DNA from: Cristatella mucedo
Lineage: Eukaryota; Bryozoa; Phylactolaemata; Cristatellidae
DNA: 27,000 bases
Direction of reading: 5' to 3'
Assembly: GCA_009760855.2 (NCBI GenBank)
Contig: WPIO01000007.1
Coordinates: 3,181,501-3,208,500 of the forward strand
Made by a program: the position numbers and the translations under genes. Shown one piece after another: positions 19,480 to 27,000 of this stretch. Position 1 is the stretch's first letter. Each line of letters opens with the position of its first letter. The notes under the pieces are model-generated. The model was not told the origin of the DNA. It searched no databases and worked only from the letters and a program-made list of their open reading frames with translations.

Positions 19480-20798
19480 GCAGCAGCGGAGAGAAAGGCC
19501 AGCGTAGTCAATCGTCGGGCACGCCAGAGCGGCCAACAATCGAGGGCGAGTGCCCGCATATTAGAAGGAGAAGCAGACAGCAATAGATGGGACGGAAGAG
19601 GAGGAGGAAAAACAGGGGAGCTGATGACTGATGATGCAAGGCACTGGTCGGTCTCGGCATTTAGAGAGCAAACTGGTAAGCTTCGAGCCGAGATTTTGCG
19701 AGGCGACACGGTGACTGAGAGCCCGATGGTGCAAGGGGAACTTCACGGCCACCAAGGTCGAGCAAGCAATGCAGCATGCAGTTTCGAGATACACGTAAAG
19801 AGCACTAACGTACTAAGGTTACATTAAGTACATAAGGTATGGCTACATTAAGTGACCGACGGCTAACACACCTGTTTATTACAGCATTTAGTGGGTCTTT
19901 GTGATTCATCCTTCCAGCGCATATGCATGCTTACACTGTGCCTGCTGCTTTCGGATGTTACCACTAATCATTAGCTAGTTCGCAAGGCCGACGTTCAGCT
20001 TATATTTTGTTTACTTGGTGAACCCGTGCATAACAACCCGGGCAATCGTGTCCATAGATATCGGAGGCTTTCCTCATGCAGCTATGCCAGACACTGGCAT
20101 AGCGGCACCAGCTCAAGCTAGTCGCACAGAAGCCGACCGGAGAAGACTCCTGCGAGCAAAACAGTGCCCGACCGCAAGAGACAACCCCAGTCAAATGCAG
20201 CACTTGGTATCGAAAGTAGGCTAGCAGCTACTTTGCAGGACCGAGTGCAATCTTTCGAATTTGTCGGCACAGGCACGTTTTTACTTGAAAGGAGCACGAC
20301 CCCTCTGCACCGAAGGCAGCTATCTTTTTTATCGAGAAAAGCTTGCTAAGACGTCAAGAAAAAGAGCAAACAGGGTAACGGGCTGCTAGCTCGGCGCTCT
20401 TCCACCAAATGGTGGTCAGTGGTGCTCCTGGTCTGGCATTGCTGCTTTTACTTTCAACGATTAGCTAAGAGCTCCAAATATGTCCTGCAAAAGCCTGCCC
20501 CGATCGCTATACGAGCTCAGTTACATCATTTCCTAGCACTGACCAAAGCAAAGCATAAACTAAGTTTTATTAGAATTTCTACTCTGCATTGCACCCGAAA
20601 ACGTGACACACATCAAAATGCTGCACCAGCTGAGGTTTAAGCCTAGAGCTGGAAGTCTGCTAAGAGATACTTAGCAGACAGGTAACATGCACGAACGATC
20701 AGCAAGCAAGGCACGACTCAGCAGACAGTGGCATGCACAGCTAACCAAACAGTCAAAGCCCTCGAGTCGAGCATGAGAAGGCCAACACTCTCACATAC
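19480..20798 (-). other. Intron of the DCAF10-like gene with a LINE fragment
   Basis: The interval lies between the last exon and the candidate exon at 20799-21018. Near the acceptor the minus strand is pyrimidine-rich over more than 100 bases (19500-19620). A LINE family A 3' UTR piece lies at 19868-19978. I see no other feature; the short open frames have no family resemblance. Confidence 0.5.
19868..19978 (+). mobile_element. LINE family A 3' UTR fragment, plus orientation
   Basis: The segment 'acagcatttagtgggt' (19881-19896), then 'tgtgattcatcctt' and a 'ccactaatca' segment, is the reverse complement of the conserved family A UTR (compare 'cccactaaatgctgt' at about 847-861). Only the first part of the UTR is present; the tail with (ATT)n is missing. 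It lies in an intron of the DCAF10-like gene, antisense to that gene. Confidence 0.65.
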
Positions 20799-21018
20799 CT
20801 CGTTCTCTCGCTTGGCACTTGTGTTGCGTGACAGGATGCACCATCCTTGCGGATGGATCTAGGAACAGTGAAAGCATTTGAGGTCAGATATACACACACG
20901 CGACCCTGGCGATCGTCAAACTGAGAATCTAGCCAAGGCTGAAGCCAAGACACAGCAGCATCAGCAGCCACCTGCAGCACTGGTCTCACGACAGCTAGCC
21001 ATTCAGAACCATATTTCG
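20799..21018 (-). CDS. Candidate internal exon of the DCAF10-like gene
   Basis: This is a 220-bp open segment on the minus strand with strong-looking splice sites: acceptor ttttttattcag just before 21018 and donor GAG|GTATGT after 20799. The encoded peptide includes SEWLAVVRPVLQ, a WLQPWLDSQFDD segment and RVCVYLTSNAF. A W-x-x-x-x-R ... C-V-Y pattern recalls the strand after the H-P-x-G-W segment in DCAF10, but the resemblance is short. It ends in phase 2, which fits the 19469 acceptor of the last exon. It needs phase 1 at its start, which the exon ending at 22556 (phase 0) does not supply. A further small exon, or a different splice site, would be required. It could also be an alternatively used exon or a chance open stretch. 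Confidence 0.4.
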
Positions 21019-21169
21019 CTGAATAAAAAAACATGCCACAGCTAAGTATATAAGAACAGCCTGACTTAGGCCGTAATATTTCCAAAGCCTCAAACGGAGT
21101 GATTTGGTTCTCTGCTGTTGGAACAGGATCAATCGATCAGATCAATCGATTTGCAAAAGTTTAATTGGT

Positions 21170-21362
21170 CGGTTGGGGCTTTGGTGAGCCGTGATGGCAC
21201 ACTAGGTAAGGAGGTTGTTTTTCACGACATCGGTCCCGAGGTCGTGGGTTCGATTCCTGTGGTGAGCGATCCTTTATCGCCGATGCAAGCGGTGGTGATA
21301 GCCGTGAAGGCTCTTCTGTCGCTATACAAAAAGAGGCTGTAAAATCAGCTAGCATTTTTTTT
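21170..21362 (+). mobile_element. tRNA-derived SINE, copy 3
   Basis: This is the best-preserved copy. The A-box region tggcacactagg (21194-21205) is close to the Pol III consensus, and the B box ggttcgattcc (about 21247-21257) is perfect. The body contains the 'cctttat' segment, ggtggtgatagccg and ctatacaaaaagaggctg, and the end is 'tcagctagca' followed by T10. It lies in an intron of the DCAF10-like gene, antisense to it. Confidence 0.9.
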
Positions 21363-21454
21363 TCTTTTCTTTCTTTCACAAACAAGTGCCGCACACTTAT
21401 ACGCTAGTGAAACAGGCTGAAAAAAAGGCACCCAGACCTTCTGCAGTGATAATA
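21363..21454. other. Short gap between SINE and LINE fragments
   Basis: T/C-rich sequence follows the SINE end ('tttcttttctttctttc') and then non-coding sequence leads to the LINE 3' end. No separate feature is seen. Confidence 0.4.
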
Positions 21455-21790
21455 CATATGTTGTATTCGGACAGCACCCTAAGAGAACCAAATTGCTTTC
21501 TTTGTAATCGTACCTGCGGAAGAGAAGCCCATCAAATGGATAGAGATATAGCATTGCATACATAAGGATGATGGACACTGAATGAACACATGCCGAGAGA
21601 TGCAGCTAACCAAGTGGCTTTGAAACGTCAGGTCTGTGGATGTTGTGACGTCAGCTGGTAGAACGTTCCAGGCTGGCAGCACATTGGCGCCGAGCAAACA
21701 GTGCCTAAAGGATTCGAGGTTAGTTACAGGCACAGCCATGCGACCAGTCGGAGCACTGGTGGCTCTAGTCGAGGGTCGGCAGTACATCCT
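21455..21790 (-). mobile_element. LINE family C 3' end (RT C-terminus)
   Basis: On the minus strand the frame 21787-21479 contains NLESFRHCLLGANVLPAWN followed by VLPADVTTSTDLTFQSHL (about 21721-21611). This is the C-terminal segment of CR1/L2-like ORF2 proteins, where the motif is x-x-x-W-N-x-L-P followed by a phenylalanine-rich segment. The end, with a 'ttctcttagggtgctgt' segment (minus strand, about 21487-21471), resembles the LINE family A end, but the coding sequence differs enough to keep it separate. Confidence 0.7.
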
Positions 21791-21868
21791 TTCCAGCAGT
21801 CCTGAGCTGCTACTTCCATGCTACTTGCTTCCTCGAACTACCCTGCTGATTCAGCTGTGCTTACTTGC
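21782..21868 (+). mobile_element. LINE family B 3' end, left part, split by a SINE
   Basis: The segment 'acatcctttccagcagtc' followed by 'ctgagctgctacttccatgc' is shared with 23238-23276 and 25300-25336. The sequence diverges at about 21868 where SINE copy 4 begins, and continues on the other side of the SINE at 22036. The copy is therefore one LINE end split by a later insertion. Confidence 0.7.
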
Positions 21869-22035
21869 CCCTGGGTTTTCGCCCACAAGGTAAGGCACTC
21901 GCTTTTTTATGTACCGGGTCGTGGGTTCGAGTCCCGAAGTGGGCGGTCCTTTATTGCATACTGCAAGCAAGTTATAGCTGTTAAGGCTCTTTTGCTGCTA
22001 TACAAAATGAGGCTGTTAAATCAGCTAGCCTTTAC
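21869..22035 (+). mobile_element. tRNA-derived SINE, copy 4, inserted in LINE B
   Basis: The copy has the shared SINE body. A B-box segment (gggttcgagtcc, about 21923-21934) is followed by gtgggcggtcctttattgc, then gttatagctgttaaggctc and ctatacaaaatgaggctg, ending 'tcagctagcc'. The A box is degenerate. LINE family B sequence lies directly on both sides in continuous order, showing the SINE is younger than the LINE fragment. I could not settle the target duplication; short 'tttact'-like matches at both ends are suggestive only. Confidence 0.8.
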
Positions 22036-22145
22036 TTTACTCTTCTCACTTTCTCTTTGTTGCGTGAGATGAAGTCTGTTTGCTACCGTATGCGTACAAA
22101 AAGCCGCTTAGGCTTTCTGAGCTCTAACAGTTGAAGCCTCACACG
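22036..22145 (+). mobile_element. LINE family B 3' end, right part
   Basis: The sequence 'cactttctctttgttgcgtg' (22049-22068) and 'aagtctgtttgctaccg' (22073-22089) recurs at 23318-23359 and 25380-25420, and on the minus strand at about 3238-3290. It is the 3' UTR part of the LINE B copy interrupted by SINE copy 4. Confidence 0.75.
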
Positions 22146-22254
22146 GTGGCATAACTCTTGACTTCACATTTCAAAATTAGCCAGGACGGCAGAGACAAGT
22201 CCAATTCTCTCTGCGTAGATTTACTGAAATTTCAGGCGTTAAAAGTGATGGCAT

Positions 22255-22470
22255 CATAAATAACAATAATGATGACACATTTATTATAGCGCCCTCGGAA
22301 AACTCGATCCCTTTGTAGGTACTTTCCATTTGCTGCAAAAGAAGCACGGTCGAATGGTTAGTAGTAGCATGCTCGATAAACAACAAGAATGACACGGTTA
22401 GGGGTGACATGCACAGGGTCAGCATGAAAGCATGGTTAGTAGCAGCATGCACCAGTGTCAGGCAATGGCA
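22255..22470 (-). mobile_element. LINE family A 3' end, 5'-truncated, in intron
   Basis: A short tail ('aataacaataatgatgac', 22259-22276) is followed by the conserved end: 'aaaactcgatccctttgtag', then 'gaatggttagtagtagcatg', 'gttaggggtgacatgcac' and a 'gtcagcatgaaa' segment. It stops near 22470. It lies in the intron downstream of DCAF10-like exon 22556-22855 and in the same orientation as the gene. Confidence 0.8.
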
Positions 22471-22555
22471 TGGCGGCCTTGTGTGGAGGCAAGAGAGGAA
22501 GGAGCAGAGACCTGATAGAAAGCACTACGAAAATAGCATACACATATGCATGTAC

Positions 22556-22855
22556 CTTAAGTGACGAAATAAGATCAGCATCGTTTGATTCTGCAAAGTC
22601 AGCGATGAGCTCCACTCGGTTTCGCGTTCTGGACTTCTCAAAAAGGTGACTAAACTTGTGAGCATTCCGTACCCGTGCACCTGTCATTTGCATGAGCTGA
22701 TAATGGTGAGGCCTAAAGCCAAGTAGGTCGTTAGCCAGATATGTGAGGTCTAGGTCGTGAACAACCATTATGTACCCGCTATTAAACGACATCGCCAGGG
22801 TGCGCGTAGAGGGGTTGATTGCCGTCCGCATCAAGTTCTTGGTACTAAACAGCAC
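22556..22855 (-). CDS. DCAF10: DCAF10-like internal exon (WD repeat and HDLDL region)
   Basis: A 300-bp exon of exactly 100 codons, phase 0 at both ends. The acceptor is ...aaaccgcag before 22855 and the donor is AAG|GTACAT after 22556. The protein starts VLFSTKNLMRTAINP, matching the F-F-H-T-R-F-L-M-R region of DCAF10. It continues with SGYIMVVHDLDLTYLANDL, equivalent to the S-G-Y-L-x-x-L-H-D-L-D-L block, then GFRPHHYQLMQ, and later RNRVELIADFAESNDADLI. The last part would lead into the I-x-S-L-x-x-H-P-x-G segment of the family. Direct joining to the last exon through the 19477 acceptor is in phase (0/0). The exons encoding the N-terminal WD repeats were not found in this window. Confidence 0.8.
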
Positions 22856-23090
22856 CTGCGGTTTAGGGGACTGCCCTGAAGGAATCCTAAAACCGTAAAA
22901 AGTAACGGGTGATCAAAAAAGCAGCGAGTGCAGCGAACTCATTTTCACAGGTTCCGCTTGCGCACATTGCCCTAAGGTAAAACTGCTGAGATTACACCTA
23001 GATTACAAAGTATTTTGGCCAAGGACAGCAGCAAGGAGCAAGGATCGGTTACCTGATGGCTAAGAGCAAAGGCTGAAGGCAAGCACGGCC
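22856..23090. other. Intron or flank of the DCAF10-like gene
   Basis: No feature is recognised apart from the acceptor of the neighbouring exon. Because the gene runs on the minus strand, this should be the intron preceding the 22556-22855 exon. Confidence 0.4.
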
Positions 23091-23091
23091 C

Positions 23092-23460
23092 TTGAAACTT
23101 CGATTGAGGCAGACTCAGCAGACTGCATGCTGCTACTATTCATCTTACTTACCATATTGCTCTGTATGTCCTAAACTGTGGAGCTCACTTCCACAATCCT
23201 TACACAACGACAACTGCTCTCCTACTGCCGACTACAGCACATCCCTTCCAGCCGTCCTGAGCTGCTACTTCCATGCTTCTCATTATTTCAACTGCTCTCC
23301 TGACTCTGCTATGCTTCCCACTTTCTCTTTGTTGCGTGAGATAAAGTCTGTTGGCTACCGAACGCGCACAGAAATCTGCTTAGGCTTTGAGTGGCGATAG
23401 AACACCTCAGCGTAACACCCACACAGTCTTTGTGGAGTTACAGACGAAGATACATTACAT
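23092..23460 (+). mobile_element. LINE family B 3' end
   Basis: The frame 23092-23400 contains CPKLWSSLPQSLHND, the W-x-S-L-P block typical of the C-terminus of CR1/L2-like ORF2 proteins. The 3' UTR follows ('tttgttgcgtgagataaagt', then 'gttggctaccgaa' and 'taacacccacacagtctttg'). The same sequence in the same orientation is found at 25146-25535, and reversed at 3160-3835. It lies antisense in what should be the intron of the DCAF10-like gene. Confidence 0.8.
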
Positions 23461-23616
23461 GAAATTACCACAGTGGGAACGCCCCGAGCACGAAGACTGA
23501 CTTCACTGCCTTCAGCAGGCTTCGCATCCCACAAGGCACTCGAGATGCTTACGCCGGATCAGGCATTGTGCAGGAGCAGCTGCAGCCACGCTGGTGCCAC
23601 TGGCTAGTCTGGGGGC

Positions 23617-23868
23617 TTAGCAAAAGGGCTTGTTGCAGAAGAGCCGCCCGATGTTCTCATCAAGCGCCTGATACAGGCTTTTGCTGCGCACGTGCGTGGA
23701 CTTAACAACATCTTCACGTTCCTGAATGCACTCTACACGGTCGTCAAAATGAGGCATGGGGTCTTCAAGTGCATCCTGGCACACTGCAAGCTGCACATGA
23801 AAAAACGTCCTTGCATCTGCCAACTTAAGCAGCCATTTGAAGCAGGATCGGGTGTGAAGTAAAGGCAG
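23617..23868 (-). CDS. Possible exon of an unrecognised gene
   Basis: The minus strand is open from 23868 to a TAA at 23617-23619. The peptide has a normal amino-acid mix without low complexity, including FKWLLKLADARTFFHVQL, then ALEDPMPHFDDRVECIQERE and SLYQALDENIGRLF, which looks like real helical protein. I do not recognise the family, and it does not match the WD repeats expected for the DCAF10-like gene, which surrounds or precedes it on the same strand. A possible acceptor (ttggcag, about 23817-23823) lies inside. If the TAA is used, this would be a terminal exon of a different gene. It could also be part of an unknown element. Confidence 0.35.
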   Translation of the reverse strand: MPLLHTRSCFKWLLKLADARTFFHVQLAVCQDALEDPMPHFDDRVECIQEREDVVKSTHVRSKSLYQALDENIGRLFCNKPFC

Positions 23869-23974
23869 CTACATGCTGACTGACCCTCGTTAATGGGTTT
23901 CGGCATGCACTCTACCCTCAGTCCACATATTTATTCATATACGCAAACATGCACGGAACTGCTGACATGCACAC

Positions 23975-24016
23975 CCACGTGTGCACACACACACGCACAG
24001 ACAGACAGACACAGAC
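23975..24016. repeat. Compound (CA)n/(ACAG)n microsatellite
   Basis: A cacacacac stretch at about 23984-23995 is followed by (acag)n at about 23997-24014. The motif (ACAG)n recurs at much greater length at 25873-25928. Confidence 0.85.
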
Positions 24017-24253
24017 TACTCGCTGCTCTGGCTTGTTTGCTGCTGCTGATTCAGGCACTTGTAATGCTGTTGCTGCTGCTAAGCTCCCTGCCATGCTCAC
24101 TCTCAGTAGATCCCCTTACTGCCCTAGCAGTTCGCATAAAAGCCTAGCAGTTCCAATAAATGCCAACCTACGAAAGTGTGCCGGGCCAGAGTGGTGTTAA
24201 ACGGAGTACTGTAGTGAGCGGCACACCCCCAAAAGTGCATGCCACCCTGCTTA

Positions 24254-24255
<2 letters not shown>

Positions 24256-24310
<55 letters not shown>

Positions 24311-24340
24311 GAGAGAGAGAGAGGGAGGGAGGGAGGGAGG

Positions 24341-24411
<71 letters not shown>

Positions 24412-24543
24412 GGGGGGAGGGAGGGAGGGAGGGAGGGGGGGAGGGAGGGAGGGGGGGGGGGGGGAGGGAGGGAGGGAGGGAGGGAGGGAGGGAAGGAGGG
24501 AGGAGGTGAGGGAGGAGGGAGGGGAGGGAGGGAAGAAGGGGAG

Positions 24544-24586
<43 letters not shown>

Positions 24587-24646
24587 AGAGGGAGAGAGAG
24601 AGAGAGAGGGGAGGGAGGGGGGGAGGGAGGGAGGGAGGGAGAGAGG

Positions 24647-24721
<75 letters not shown>
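24256..24721. repeat. Polypurine satellite (GA)n/(GGGA)n, 466 bp
   Basis: From 24256 to 24721 there is only one pyrimidine, a T at 24507. Blocks of (GA)n alternate with (GGGA)n and short G runs, and the order is partly repeated (GA block, GGGA block, GA block). The long Arg/Glu/Gly frames on the plus strand and Ser/Leu/Pro frames on the minus strand across it are translations of the repeat, not genes. In the DCAF10-like gene's sense strand this would be a polypyrimidine tract. Confidence 0.97.
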
Positions 24722-24723
<2 letters not shown>

Positions 24724-25140
24724 GGTATATACAATTATAATCTACACCTCTGTGAGAGCACAGCCAACTGTGACCACGCCACACAGACACATTTATCTTA
24801 AGAAATGCACGCAAGGTTATAGCGGGGTCGTGGTGACCAACTAAGGTTTGCTACACTAGGGTTTGCCAGCATCTCCTTATTCTACAAGTGGCTATGAGGG
24901 GGGCTTCAGCACATCTAAAGACAGGTAGCACAGTCCCTTTACGGCCTACCAAACCCACTACATTTTTTGGCTACGGCAAGGGCAAAGTTTACTGCTCACC
25001 CAAGAAGGGGAGGATCATTACCCGGCATATTGCTGACATGCTGCTACTTTTAGCTAACTTGGTTACCACTCCCTGTGAACGCTAGGAGCAGCGTAGTGAT
25101 GATGCAACATCCTAGCTGAACTGCTGCACCAGTTTCAGCC
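24722..25140. other. Unassigned sequence between polypurine tract and LINE B
   Basis: A plus-strand frame at 24888-25085 (65 codons, containing a TTFFGYGKGKVYCSPKKGR segment) has a plausible protein-like composition but no recognised family or convincing splice sites. Nothing else is seen. Confidence 0.35.
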
Positions 25141-25145
25141 TCCTC

Positions 25146-25535
25146 GTGCCCTCAGGTCCTGTATGGACAATAGCTGTTACACTTATCTGCTTAAAGATTG
25201 TCGGCGACAAAGGCTTTTACTCTGCAGGCCCTGGACTTTGGAACTCTCTTTCACAATTCTTACACAACGACATCTACTCTCCTGCTGCCGACTATAGCAC
25301 ATCCTTTCCAACCGTCATGAGCTGTTACTTCCATGTTACTCACTGCCCCAACTGCTGTCCTGACTCGGCCATGCTTCCATTTTTTCTTTGTTGCGTGAGA
25401 TCAAGTCTGTTGGCTACCGAATGCGAAGCGAAAGCCGCTTAAACTGTGAGTGCACTACAGAAAACTCTCCCGGGTAACACTCACACAGTCTTTGTGGATT
25501 TGCGGAGTTACAGATGGAGATACAGTCTCAGTACT
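25146..25535 (+). mobile_element. LINE family B 3' end
   Basis: The frame 25146-25442 contains YSAGPGLWNSLSQFLHND, the terminal A-x-P-x-L-W-N-S-L block of CR1/L2-like ORF2. It is followed by the same UTR as at 23092-23460 ('gttggctaccgaatgcg', then 'gtaacactcacacagtcttt' and 'ggagttacagatggagatac'). It begins within the C-terminal coding part, so it is 5'-truncated. It and the copy at 23092 are in direct orientation about 2.05 kb apart, flanking the polypurine tract. Confidence 0.8.
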
Positions 25536-26158
<623 letters not shown>

Positions 26159-26160
<2 letters not shown>

Positions 26161-26854
26161 TCAAGAGACACAGAGGGTCTGACTAAGGCATCCAACAGAG
26201 ATAATAAGCTGATTCAGTCTAGTGGCCTTTGCCAAAACCCAGCACGGGACCTGCTAATTGGCTACTTACTGTCTGCTGGCCACGATGGATTTGCCCAGGT
26301 GACTGAGGTAGGACGGCAGACCACTTGCAGTTTCCCCTGCTGTGCACGCCGGCATTATTGGTCTGACTGGCAAAAGACGCTACATTGGCGATCGGGAGAG
26401 GGAGGGAAGGGAAGAGATCAACTGATGGTTTTATGTGGCAGAAACATACCGTGACTATACTCAACACGACCCGGAATCAGCTTCCAGTGCATGCTGGTTG
26501 AGCCTTAACACCTGCTGGCTGTTTAGCAGCAGCAGCAGTGGATGAAGGGAAAGAGAGGCAGAGCAGCAGTCACTCAAAGGTAGTGAATACAAATTAATGA
26601 CATCCGATTGACTCATCTAGGTAGGAAGCACACCCGTGCAGCTTGCTGGCTTGGGTTTCACAACTGAGTACTCGGCACAGCTGCTTGACAGCTCATTGGT
26701 CTCCCCTCGTTTGATTTGTTACTACATGCTGATTAATACCTCAAAAGTAAAGAGCAGTAAGCTATTGGCCTATCTAAGTAAATTTGTCGCCAGCAGCTGC
26801 TGCTACAGGATATGTGAGGTCGATGAGAAGACACAGAAAGGATGTAGTGGTCAG
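26159..26854. other. Unassigned sequence between two purine-rich satellites
   Basis: No gene is recognised. The plus-strand continuation after the satellite reads GYLLSAGHDGFAQV near 26258-26300, which looks superficially WD-like, but it is isolated and on the opposite strand to the DCAF10-like gene. Nothing else stands out. Confidence 0.35.
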
Positions 26855-27000
26855 AGGTAGAGAGAGGGAGAAAAAGAGAGAGACAGAGGAAGAGAGAGAC
26901 AGACAGACAGAGTAAAGGATGGAGAGAGAGAGAGAAAGGGAGAGAGAGAGAGAGAGAGGAAGAGACAGGGAGGGATGGAGGGAGACAGAGAGGGAGGGAG
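26855..27000. repeat. Purine-rich (GA)n/(GGGA)n/(ACAG)n satellite at window edge
   Basis: The last 146 bases are mostly (GA)n with GGGA and acag units, and the run continues beyond the window. It is the third such tract within 3 kb. Confidence 0.9.

Noticed and set aside
21185-21270. A functional tRNA gene
   Set aside because: The A and B boxes are tRNA-like but the acceptor stem does not pair properly and the unit recurs with a common non-tRNA body, so it is a SINE head.
24160-24844. Arg/Glu/Gly-rich and Ser/Leu/Pro-rich open frames of about 190-213 codons
   Set aside because: They are direct translations of the (GA)n/(GGGA)n satellite in the six frames.
26250-26310. WD-repeat-like peptide GYLLSAGHDGFAQV on the plus strand
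   Set aside because: It is a short isolated match on the strand opposite to the DCAF10-like gene, with no second repeat or trusted splice site. A donor-like CAG|GTGACT nearby is not enough.

Overview
This window is eukaryotic, almost certainly from an invertebrate animal. It is dense with decayed transposable elements, has intron-interrupted coding sequence with standard GT/AG splice sites, long (GA)n microsatellites, tRNA-derived SINEs, and CR1/L2-like LINE, Ty3/gypsy LTR and hAT remnants. Nothing resembles a bacterial operon. The phylum cannot be fixed from this sequence alone; a repeat-rich invertebrate such as a flatworm or an arthropod would fit, but this is only a guess.

The only host gene I can name is on the minus strand at about 18.5-22.9 kb. 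It is the C-terminal part of a DCAF10 (WDR32)-like WD40 protein, a substrate-receptor type subunit of CUL4-DDB1 ubiquitin ligases. Two exons are convincing (22556-22855 and 18509-19469/19477), and a third candidate (20799-21018) has good splice sites. The first exons are not recognised and probably lie to the right of, or beyond, the window. A second minus-strand open segment at 23617-23868 may be an exon of an unknown gene.

Layout: 0-6.7 kb holds pieces of Ty3/gypsy elements. Reverse transcriptase, integrase zinc-finger region and integrase core lie in order on the minus strand; an RNase H piece on the plus strand belongs to a second copy. They are cut up by LINE 3' ends and a SINE. 7.1-11.1 kb holds hAT transposase: one long decayed copy interrupted by a foreign insert of about 370 bp, then two further hAT 3' ends facing each other as an inverted repeat. 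Between them lies a GC-richer block with internal duplications. 12.25-15.9 kb is the most complete LINE, on the minus strand, with endonuclease and reverse transcriptase. It carries stops and a mutated catalytic motif, and is itself interrupted by a younger LINE 3' fragment of the same family and a SINE. 15.9-17.7 kb has nothing recognisable. 17.7-22.9 kb is the DCAF10-like gene with TE-filled introns. 23-27 kb contains two LINE 3' ends in direct orientation flanking a 466-bp nearly pure polypurine tract, followed by a second compound (GA)n/(ACAG)n satellite and a third purine-rich tract at the right edge.

The repeats explain most of the long open frames. In particular the long Arg-Glu or Ser-Leu frames are translations of (GA)n. 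I found no RNA gene, CRISPR array or convincing new multi-gene system. The best leads are the DCAF10-like gene structure, the nested transposon history, the SINE family and the extreme polypurine tract.
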